Shown piece by piece: positions 45,876-51,836 of a DNA stretch of 51,836 nt. This DNA comes from Nocardiopsis sp. CC223A (lineage in GTDB: Bacteria; Actinomycetota; Actinomycetes; Streptosporangiales; Streptosporangiaceae). Positions within the stretch are counted from its first letter, which is position 1, and the number at the start of each line of letters is the position of its first letter. Location of the stretch: NCBI RefSeq assembly GCF_030766825.1, contig NZ_JASFDV010000046.1:1-51836 (forward strand). The letters run 5' to 3'. Made by a program: the position numbers and the translations under genes. The notes under the pieces are model-generated. The model ran no database searches. It saw only the letters and a list, made by a program, of their open reading frames with translations, and was not told where the DNA came from.

Positions 45876-46481
45876 ATGGACGTCTCCCCCGGGCTGCGCG
45901 AACGCAAGAAGGAGCGGACACGGCTGCGCATCCACCGGGCCGCCCTGCGGCTGGTCGTCGAACACGGCCTGGACGCGGTGACCGTGGAGGAGATCGCCGC
46001 CGGCGCCGAGGTCTCCCGGCGCACCTTCTCCAACTACTTCGCGGGCAAGGAGGACGCCTGCCTGTACGGCGACGCCGCCCACATGGACGACTTCCTCGCC
46101 ACCCTGCGCGCCCGACCCGCACACGAGTCGGCCTGGACCGCCCTGCGCGCCACCGCCCGCACCGTCCATGCCGCCCGTGACCTGTCGCCGGACCGGGAAT
46201 GGGTGCAGACCACCCGCCTGGCCCTCAAGCACCCCGCCCTGCTGGGCCGGCGCCTGGCCGGGCGGCAGGGGTTCCTGCGCGAGACGACCGCGCTGCTGGG
46301 CGGGCGCACCCTGCCCGCCGGGATGCACCGCCCCGGACTGCTGGCGTCGGTGTTCCTGTCGGCGCTGCTGCACGGACTGCACGAGTGGACCGAGGAGGGC
46401 ACCGGACCCCTGGACGAAGTGGTGGAGGCCGCCCTGGACGAGGTCGGCGCCGCCTTCACCGACCCCGCCCCGCCCCCCTGA
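45876..46481 (+). CDS. TetR family transcriptional regulator
   Basis: This 201-residue protein has an N-terminal TetR helix-turn-helix (about residues 12-60: RTRLRIHRAALRLVVEHG, VTVEEIAAGAEVSRRTFSNYFAGKEDA) and a helical ligand-binding C-terminus. It is divergent from the DHA2 pump and therefore its likely repressor, induced by a pump substrate. The creatininase gene starts only 12 bases after its stop, so the two share a transcript, which may be incidental. Confidence 0.94.
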   Translation: MDVSPGLRERKKERTRLRIHRAALRLVVEHGLDAVTVEEIAAGAEVSRRTFSNYFAGKEDACLYGDAAHMDDFLATLRARPAHESAWTALRATARTVHAARDLSPDREWVQTTRLALKHPALLGRRLAGRQGFLRETTALLGGRTLPAGMHRPGLLASVFLSALLHGLHEWTEEGTGPLDEVVEAALDEVGAAFTDPAPPP

Positions 46482-46492
46482 TACTGGGGGGT

Positions 46493-47218
46493 ATGGACCA
46501 ACGCCCACCGCTGCCCGCCACCACCGCACCGCAGGAGGGCGCGCGCACCCCGGCCGCCGCCGTCCTGCCCGTGGGAAGCCTGGAACAGCACGGCCCCCAC
46601 CTGCCGCTCACCACCGACACCCTCATCGCCTGCGCCCTGGCCGAACGCGTCGCCGACGCCCACGCGCTGCGGGCGCTGCCCCCGCTGGCGTTCGGCTGCT
46701 CCCACGAGCACGCCGCCTGGCCCGGCACCGTCAGCGTCTCGGCGACCACCCTGCACGCCCTGGTCACCGACATCGCCGAGTCACTGGGCGGGGTCCCGCT
46801 CCTGATCGTCAACGGGCACGGCGGCAACCACGTGCTCGCCAACACCGTCCAGCAGTCGGGCGGGCGCATGGCCCTGTTCCCCGGCCCGGGCGAATGGGAG
46901 GCCGCCCGCACCGCGGCGGGCATCACCACCACCAACGACCAGGACATGCACGCCGGGGAGCTGGAGACCTCCGTGCTGCTGCACACCCACCCCGGCCTGG
47001 TCCGCCCCGACTACGCACAGGCCGACCACCGGGCCGACGAACGCGACCACATGGGCACCCTGGGGCTGGCCGCCTACACCCCCAACGGGGTGGTGGGCCT
47101 GCCCTCACGGGCGAGCGCCGCCAAGGGGGAAGCCCTGCTGGACTTCCTCACCCGGCGGGCCGCCGGGCACCTTGCGGCCCTGGAACAGGCGCGCCGCCGG
47201 CACAACGAGGCCCGGTAG
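46493..47218 (+). CDS. Creatininase family amidohydrolase (MftE/ArfB-like)
   Basis: This 241-residue metal-dependent amidohydrolase carries the creatininase signature: LPVGSLEQHGPHLPLTTDT (metal-binding Glu, His and Asp) near residue 25, NGHGGN near 106, and DMHAGELETS near 146. Relatives include creatininase, MftE of mycofactocin synthesis, and ArfB, which deformylates a GTP-derived pyrimidine in archaeal flavin and F420 synthesis. No mycofactocin genes (MftA-D) are present. Its 3' end overlaps the convergent membrane protein gene by 114 bases. Because the facing operon encodes a PTPS-like protein, an ArfB-like role in pyrimidine or pterin chemistry is possible, but this is inference. Confidence 0.87.
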   Translation: MDQRPPLPATTAPQEGARTPAAAVLPVGSLEQHGPHLPLTTDTLIACALAERVADAHALRALPPLAFGCSHEHAAWPGTVSVSATTLHALVTDIAESLGGVPLLIVNGHGGNHVLANTVQQSGGRMALFPGPGEWEAARTAAGITTTNDQDMHAGELETSVLLHTHPGLVRPDYAQADHRADERDHMGTLGLAAYTPNGVVGLPSRASAAKGEALLDFLTRRAAGHLAALEQARRRHNEAR

Positions 47219-48184
47219 CGCCGCCACCAGCGCCAGCACCCCGTAGACCACCGACACCGTCAGGCCCTGTTCGGCCCCCAGCCCGGCGGCACCGAACGCC
47301 GCCGCCGTGGCCGCCTCGCGCGGGCCCCACCCGCCCACGTTCAACGGCAGGCTCATCGCCGCCAGCGCCAGCAGCGCGAGCGGCACCAGCCGCAGCGGCG
47401 GGGCGTCCACACCCACCAGGTGGGCCGCCACCAGGAACAGGGCCACGTGCCCGGCCAGCGCCGCCGCCGACAGCGCCAGCACCGCCGGGGCGCGCCCCAG
47501 CAGTCCGGTGCGCACGTCGCGGACGGTGGCGGCCAGGAACCGGCCCGGGCGGGAGGCCCGGAGCCGGGGGACGCGGGACAGCGCGGTGAGCAGGGCGGCG
47601 GCCGCCGCCAGGAGCAGCAGGGAGGGCACCGCCGCGCCCCAGCCCGGACCCCACAGGGCCGAGGGCAGGGTGAGCACCAGCGCCGCCACGGCCAGGGACA
47701 GCACCGCCTGCCCGGCCAGGCGTTCCAGCACCACGGCGCGCACCCCGCGGCCCAGGTCGCCGTTGGCGCGGCCGTGGCCGATCGCCCGGTGGGCGTCGCC
47801 CAGGACCCCGGCGGGCAGCACCGCGTTCAGCAGCTGCGCCAGGTAGTAGTCGGCCACCGCCCGGGCCGGGGACAGCCGCAGGCCCACCGCCCGCGCCACC
47901 ACCAGCCAGCGGGCCGCGCACAGCACCGTGGTGACCGCGCCCAGGGCCAGGGCCGCGGCGACCGCGCCGGCGTCCACCACCGCCGGCGCGGCGGCGAACG
48001 CCTCCAACGGGTACCACCACAGCACCCCGCCCAGGACCAGGGCGCCCGCCCCCGCCCGCAGCACCGCGCCCCGGCGGCGGCGCCACCACCCCCGAGCACC
48101 GGGCCCCGGGGCCGGTACGCGGGGACCGCCGGTGTCGTCGCCGACGGCGACGGCCGGCGCGGTCGGGGGCGGGTGCAGCGTCAT
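47105..48184 (-). CDS. Lysylphosphatidylglycerol synthase TM-region (flippase-like) protein
   Basis: This 359-residue polytopic membrane protein has about eight hydrophobic segments. It matches the LPG synthase TM region/UPF0104 family, with YYLAQLLNAVLPAGVLGDAHRA near residue 125, RAVVLERLAGQ near 165, and SLPLNVGGWGPREAATAAAF near 290. The aminoacyl-transferase domain of MprF is absent, so a lipid-flippase or membrane-scaffold role is inferred. Its ATG at 48184 overlaps the stop of the methyltransferase gene (ATGA). It is the last gene of the right-end operon. Confidence 0.9.
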   Translation of the reverse strand: MTLHPPPTAPAVAVGDDTGGPRVPAPGPGARGWWRRRRGAVLRAGAGALVLGGVLWWYPLEAFAAAPAVVDAGAVAAALALGAVTTVLCAARWLVVARAVGLRLSPARAVADYYLAQLLNAVLPAGVLGDAHRAIGHGRANGDLGRGVRAVVLERLAGQAVLSLAVAALVLTLPSALWGPGWGAAVPSLLLLAAAAALLTALSRVPRLRASRPGRFLAATVRDVRTGLLGRAPAVLALSAAALAGHVALFLVAAHLVGVDAPPLRLVPLALLALAAMSLPLNVGGWGPREAATAAAFGAAGLGAEQGLTVSVVYGVLALVAALPGLVVPAARLFQGRKVPGGPPGEEVQQGFPLGGARP

Positions 48185-48966
48185 GGCCGGTCCTCGGGGG
48201 GCATGAGCAGCAGGTCGTCGTGGTGGACGACGACGGTCAGCCGCCCCGCGTCCAGCTGCTCCAGGCGGCGGGCGAGGTAGTCCTCCAGCGGCAGGTTCGG
48301 GTCCTGTTCGGCGGCGGCGCCCACCCGGCCCGCCAACCACATGCGGGTGACCGGTGCCGGGTCCGGGCCCAGCCGCCAGGGGCTGGGGAAGGTCGTCGCC
48401 CGGTAGCCGCGGCGGGCGAACACCTCGATCGCGGCCTCCACGGCGTCGGGGCCCAGGCGTCCGTCCCGGCGCTGGTGGGCGTTGAACGCGGCGGCCACCG
48501 CCGCGTCCAGGGGGTCCTCGGGGGTGAGCACGACCCGGCCCGCCACCGACAGCGTGAACCAGGCGGGGAGTCCGGTGGCCGCGACCGCGTCGGCGATGCT
48601 CCGGACCTCCTCCTCGGTGAGCACGTCAAGGAGGGCCGAGGCGGCCACCAGGGTGGCCCCGGCCAGGTCCTCGGGGCGCAGCCGGGCCAGCTCCAGCAGG
48701 TGCGTCTCCACCCGGGGCACCGGGATCCGGCCGCCGGCCAGGGCCAGCAGGCGCGGGTCGCGGTCGAACAGCATCCAGCGCCGCACCCCGGGCAGGCGCG
48801 GGGCGGCCCAGCGGGCCAGTGATCCGGTGCCGCAGCCCAGGTCGGCGACGGCGGTGCCGTGCGCGGCCAGAGCGGCCAGCGGGCCGCGGGAACGGGCACG
48901 GGCGTCGGCGTCCTCGCGGGCGGCCAGCCATTGTGGTGTGAACTCCTGGGTGTCTGCGGTGCTCAC
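48181..48966 (-). CDS. Class I SAM-dependent methyltransferase
   Basis: This 261-residue methyltransferase has SAM motif I ADLGCGTGS at residues 41-49 and an acidic motif II in MLFDRDP. The central part (ATLVAASALLDVLTEEEV) fits a small-molecule rather than a rRNA methyltransferase. Its GTG start overlaps the glycosyltransferase stop, and its stop overlaps the flippase-like gene start. The target is unknown; context suggests a product of the same pathway as the PTPS-like and glycosyltransferase genes. Confidence 0.9.
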   Translation of the reverse strand: MSTADTQEFTPQWLAAREDADARARSRGPLAALAAHGTAVADLGCGTGSLARWAAPRLPGVRRWMLFDRDPRLLALAGGRIPVPRVETHLLELARLRPEDLAGATLVAASALLDVLTEEEVRSIADAVAATGLPAWFTLSVAGRVVLTPEDPLDAAVAAAFNAHQRRDGRLGPDAVEAAIEVFARRGYRATTFPSPWRLGPDPAPVTRMWLAGRVGAAAEQDPNLPLEDYLARRLEQLDAGRLTVVVHHDDLLLMPPEDRP

Positions 48967-49994
48967 GGGGTCCCCTCCCGGTCGAGGACGGCGCTCACCG
49001 AGCGGGCCGTCTCATCCCATCCTGTCAAGTCGGTGCGGCGACGGCGGGCCGAACTCCGAAGCCGTTCCCGCAGGGGCGGGTCGGTGAGCCAAAGGCGCAG
49101 CGCGCGGGCCAGGGCACCCGGATCCTCGGGCGGGACGAGCAGGCCGGGCCGGGCGCCGGCGGGGTCGCGGCCCAGGGCCTCGGGCACCCCGCCCACGTCG
49201 GTGGCCAGGACGGGCACGGCGCGGGCCAGGGCCTCGGTGACGACCATGCCGTAGGTCTCGGCGCGGGTGGGCAGCACCAGCAGGTCCGCCGTGGCATAGG
49301 CGGTGTCCAGGTCGGTGCCGGTGAGCGGCCCGGGCAGTGCCACACGGTCGCCGAGGGAGCGGGCCGCCGCCCGGACCCGGGCCGCCCACGCGCCGCCGCC
49401 ATCGGCGGACAGGCCGGGGCAGGAGCACGTCCAGGGCAGGTCGCGCACCCGGTCCAGGGCGGCGAAGAGGAGGTCGTGGCCCTTGCGGGGGGTGGGGGAG
49501 GCCACGCACAGCAGCCGTGTCCCGTCGCCGGGGTCGGCCTCGGGGGCCGGGTCCACCCCGGGCGGGGCGACGGCCACCCCGGCCAGGCCGTGGCGGGCGG
49601 CCAGGTCCCGGGCCGCCGCCGCACCGGTGGCGATGACGGCCGCGGCCCCGCGCAGCACCGCCCGCTCCCGGGCCTGGAGGTCGGCGGCCTCGGCGGGGTC
49701 CAGTCCGGTCTCGTCGGCCAGCGGCAGGTGAACCAGCACCACGATCCGCAACCGCCCGGCGCGGGGCAGGACCACCTCCGGCACCCCGCAGGCCACCAGC
49801 CCGTCCAGCAGCACCGTCGACCCGTCGGGCAGGCCCGCCAGCAGCCGTTCCAGGTACGCCCGGGCGTCCGCGTCCGGCCGCGGCCACGACCCGGGGACCT
49901 GCGTCCGGCCCAGGCCCAGGGCCCGGGCCAGACGCAGGTCGTAGGTATGGCCGCCGCTGGGCGCGGTGGGCTCGGGCACCACGAACACGGTCAC
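48963..49994 (-). CDS. Family 4 glycosyltransferase
   Basis: This 343-residue GT-B fold enzyme opens [21 protein letters not shown]. The nucleotide-sugar domain has [15 protein letters not shown] near residue 175 and the retaining E-x7-E motif in [18 protein letters not shown] near 250. The GTG at 49994 overlaps the stop of the PTPS-like gene; an ATG eight codons earlier is less likely. Acceptor and sugar donor cannot be read from sequence. The gene lies inside a translationally coupled run. Confidence 0.9.
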   Translation of the reverse strand: MTVFVVPEPTAPSGGHTYDLRLARALGLGRTQVPGSWPRPDADARAYLERLLAGLPDGSTVLLDGLVACGVPEVVLPRAGRLRIVVLVHLPLADETGLDPAEAADLQARERAVLRGAAAVIATGAAAARDLAARHGLAGVAVAPPGVDPAPEADPGDGTRLLCVASPTPRKGHDLLFAALDRVRDLPWTCSCPGLSADGGGAWAARVRAAARSLGDRVALPGPLTGTDLDTAYATADLLVLPTRAETYGMVVTEALARAVPVLATDVGGVPEALGRDPAGARPGLLVPPEDPGALARALRLWLTDPPLRERLRSSARRRRTDLTGWDETARSVSAVLDREGTP

Positions 49995-50374
49995 AGGTCC
50001 CTCTCGTAGGAGGCCCACGCCACGTGGGACTCGTGCAGTGTCACCGCGACCCTGGACAGGCCCCGCGCCGGGGCGTCCAACCGCTCCACCAGCCGGTCGG
50101 CCACCACCCGGGCCAGGAACTCGGTGGTGGTGTTCACCCCGGCGAACTCGGGCACCTCGTCCAGGTTCCGGTGGTTCAGTTCGCCCACCACCCCGGCCAG
50201 GACCCGGGAGAACTCGCCGATGTCCACCACGATCCCGTCGGGGTCCAGCTCCGCGCGGTGCACGGTGGCGTCCACGACGAACGTCGCGCCGTGCAGGGCC
50301 CGGGCGGGCCCGAACACCTCGCCGTGGAAGCTGTGGGCGACCATCATGTGGTCGCGGACCGTCACACTGAACAC
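49991..50374 (-). CDS. PTPS/QueD-like protein with altered active site
   Basis: This 127-residue protein has the tunnelling-fold pattern of 6-pyruvoyl- and 6-carboxy-tetrahydropterin synthases: VAHSF at residues 12-16, LHGATFVV at 27-34, [10 protein letters not shown] at 47-56, LNHRNLDEV at 66-74, NTTTEFLA, and LHESHVAW. Compared with E. coli QueD (CGRLHGH), the catalytic Cys corresponds to Ala25 and the third zinc-binding His to Ala30, so canonical chemistry is doubtful. His14, His28, His68 and Glu115 are kept. The GTG at 50374 follows AGGAGGAGC. It may have become a different pterin- or purine-handling enzyme. Confidence 0.85.
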   Translation of the reverse strand: MFSVTVRDHMMVAHSFHGEVFGPARALHGATFVVDATVHRAELDPDGIVVDIGEFSRVLAGVVGELNHRNLDEVPEFAGVNTTTEFLARVVADRLVERLDAPARGLSRVAVTLHESHVAWASYERDL

Positions 50375-50397
50375 CGGATGCTCCTCCTGTAGACGAT

Positions 50398-51369
50398 CTA
50401 GTAGACGATGCGGTGGCACAGGGCGGGCAGTGAGCCGTCGGCCAGCCGCGGCAGCACCGAGGGCAGGTCCCCGAAGGGGCTCTGGCCGGTCAGCAGGGCG
50501 TCGAAGGCCGGGTCGGCGAGCAGCCGCAGCGCCAGCCCCAGGCGTTCGGTGTGGTCGTAGCGCGAGCGGCGGGCGGGGGAGATCATCCCGACCTGGCTGG
50601 CGCGCACGGTCAGCCGCTGGGAGTGGAACTCCCCGCCCAGCGGCAGGATGACCCGCCGGTCCCCGTACCAGCTGAGCTCCACGACCTCGCCCTCGGCGGC
50701 GAGCAGTGTGAGCGAGCGGGTCAGCCCGGACTCGGTGGCGCTGGCGTGGAAGACCAGGTCGCAGTCGCCGTCGGCGTCGTCGGGCGCGGCGAAGTCCACT
50801 CCCAGCGCGGCGGCGGTGCGGGCGCGTTCGGGGGCCACGTCCACCAGCTGCACCCGTGTTCCGGGGATCTGCGCGGCCAGGCGGGCCACGCAGCAGCCCA
50901 CCATCCCGGCGCCCACGACGGCGATGCGGTCGCCGACGAGGGGGGAGGCGTCCCACAGGGCGTTGACGGCCGTTTCGACCGTCCCGGCCAGGATCGCGCG
51001 CTCGGCGGGCACCCCCTCGGGAACGGGGGAGACCGCGGTGGCGGGGACGGTGAACAGGTCCTGGTGGGGGTAGAGGGTGAACACCGTCCGCCCGACCAGG
51101 TCGGCGGGGCCCTCTTCGACGGTGCCCACGTTGAGGTACCCGTACTTGAGGGGGCCGGGGAAGTCGCCCTCCTGGAAGGGGGCGCGCATGACCCGGTACT
51201 GGTCGGGCGGGACGCCGCCGCCGAACACCAGTGTCTCGGTGCCGCGGCTGATCCCGGTGTAGCGGGTGCGCACCAGCACCTCGCCGGGCCCGGGGCCGGC
51301 CAGGGGCTCCTCGCGGATCTCCCCGTGGCCGGGGGAGCGGGTCCAGAACGCCCGTGCGGTCCGTGCCAT
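50398..51369 (-). CDS. MDR-family dehydrogenase, probably zinc-free
   Basis: This 323-residue medium-chain dehydrogenase/reductase has the N-terminal GroES-like fold and a Rossmann motif VVGAGMVG near residue 151-158, followed by [10 protein letters not shown]. The usual zinc-alcohol-dehydrogenase catalytic block (Cys, GHE) is replaced by [13 protein letters not shown], so catalytic zinc binding is unlikely. It ends CHRIVY. ATG 51369 has a GAGGAGG ribosome-binding site. It lies 23 bases before the PTPS-like gene. A sugar or pterin side-chain oxidoreduction is possible but not shown. Confidence 0.88.
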   Translation of the reverse strand: MARTARAFWTRSPGHGEIREEPLAGPGPGEVLVRTRYTGISRGTETLVFGGGVPPDQYRVMRAPFQEGDFPGPLKYGYLNVGTVEEGPADLVGRTVFTLYPHQDLFTVPATAVSPVPEGVPAERAILAGTVETAVNALWDASPLVGDRIAVVGAGMVGCCVARLAAQIPGTRVQLVDVAPERARTAAALGVDFAAPDDADGDCDLVFHASATESGLTRSLTLLAAEGEVVELSWYGDRRVILPLGGEFHSQRLTVRASQVGMISPARRSRYDHTERLGLALRLLADPAFDALLTGQSPFGDLPSVLPRLADGSLPALCHRIVY

Positions 51370-51411
51370 GGTCCTCCTCGTCGTGGACGTCACCGCCCTC
51401 ACCCTTTCGGC

Positions 51412-51836
51412 TCAGGCCCGGCTGCGGTGCAGCCAGGCGATGTCGCGGCCGAAGGACCACACCAGCAGTGCCAGGGCGGCGGCGACCACCGGGGCACCGA
51501 ACGGTGGCGGGACCACCGGTGCCAGGGCGGCCACCAGCGCCACCCCCTGGACGGCGGCCACGACCTTGCGGGCCCGGTCGGGCGGCAGCGGCGCGGACAG
51601 CCAGGGCGCCCACCGGGCCGCCGCGGCGAACGCGTACCGCATGGCGCCGATGCCCAGGGTCCAGGGGCCCAGCAGCGGTGCGGCGGCGAGGCTGAGGACC
51701 AGCAGCAGGAAAGCGTCGGCCTCCATGTCGAAGCGCGCCCCGAACGCGGTGGCGGTGCCGGTGCCGCGGGCCACCGGCCCGTCCGCGAGGTCCCCGGCCA
51801 GGGCGAGCGAGGCCACGGCCACCACCGCCCAGGGGT
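51412..51836 (-). CDS. CDP-alcohol phosphatidyltransferase family protein (5' end cut by window)
   Basis: The visible 140 residues carry the complete family motif D-x2-DG-x2-AR-x8-G-x3-D-x3-D (DLADGPVAR, then GARFDMEAD) followed by hydrophobic helices. These membrane enzymes transfer a phosphoalcohol from a CDP-linked donor. The frame runs off the right edge, so the start is unseen. It heads the visible part of the minus-strand operon. Whether it makes a phospholipid or joins a pathway intermediate to a lipid is unknown. Confidence 0.88.
   Translation of the reverse strand, partial: PWAVVAVASLALAGDLADGPVARGTGTATAFGARFDMEADAFLLLVLSLAAAPLLGPWTLGIGAMRYAFAAAARWAPWLSAPLPPDRARKVVAAVQGVALVAALAPVVPPPFGAPVVAAALALLVWSFGRDIAWLHRSRA

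Noticed and set aside
46493..47218. Creatininase as part of a mycofactocin cluster
   Set aside because: None of the mycofactocin precursor, radical SAM or partner genes (MftA, MftB, MftC, MftD) lies nearby.

Overview
The window reads as chromosomal DNA of a very G+C-rich actinomycete. About three quarters of the bases are G or C, GTG starts are common, and ATGA/GTGA stop-start overlaps join many genes. The gene set (a fuscachelin-type siderophore locus, a LysR plus BlaB-like beta-lactamase regulator pair, a DUF574 methyltransferase) points to Nocardiopsaceae, most likely Nocardiopsis. That placement is inferred from gene content, not from a marker gene.

Positions 315-28859 hold an iron-regulated siderophore locus on the plus strand. 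Two IdeR/DmdR-like iron boxes precede dhbA, and a third precedes the substrate-binding lipoprotein gene. DhbA, DhbC, DhbE and DhbB make and activate 2,3-dihydroxybenzoate (DHB), and a separate aryl carrier protein receives it. A flavin N-monooxygenase supplies N5-hydroxyornithine. Three NRPS proteins, read by domain order and specificity residues, are C-A(basic?)-T-E-C-A(Gly)-T-C-A(Gly)-T, then C-A(Ser)-T, then C-A(hydroxyornithine)-T-TE. The implied chain, DHB-D-basic residue-Gly-Gly-Ser-hydroxyornithine, matches the plan of fuscachelin from Thermobifida fusca. A siderophore-binding lipoprotein, an MbtH-like protein, an EntS-type exporter and a ferric-siderophore reductase complete the locus.

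Positions 29079-34109 hold a palindromic MITE-like element, a minus-strand PadR/ABC ATPase/FtsX permease operon with a tandem palindromic operator, and an SRPBCC protein. Positions 34284-36986 form a small accessory island: an IS3-family transposase remnant, an AbiL/RloAB-like abortive-infection pair that is less G+C-rich than its surroundings, and a very strong hairpin.

Positions 37265-40592 are a beta-lactamase locus: a decayed tandem copy, an intact class A lipoprotein beta-lactamase, and a divergent LysR gene plus a cytoplasmic beta-lactamase-like gene, the same layout as blaL/blaA/blaB of Streptomyces cacaoi. A second, degenerate copy of the palindromic element follows. Next come a LysG/LysE amino-acid export pair, a DHFR-like reductase, a DUF574 methyltransferase, and a DHA2-type MFS pump with a divergent TetR regulator.

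The right end (46493-51836) has a creatininase-family amidohydrolase facing a tightly overlapping minus-strand operon: CDP-alcohol phosphatidyltransferase, dehydrogenase, PTPS/QueD-like protein, glycosyltransferase, methyltransferase and flippase-like membrane protein. It looks like an uncharacterised small-molecule pathway, and the PTPS-like protein has lost the usual active-site Cys and one zinc His. This is the best candidate for undescribed biology. No tRNA, rRNA or CRISPR array was seen.
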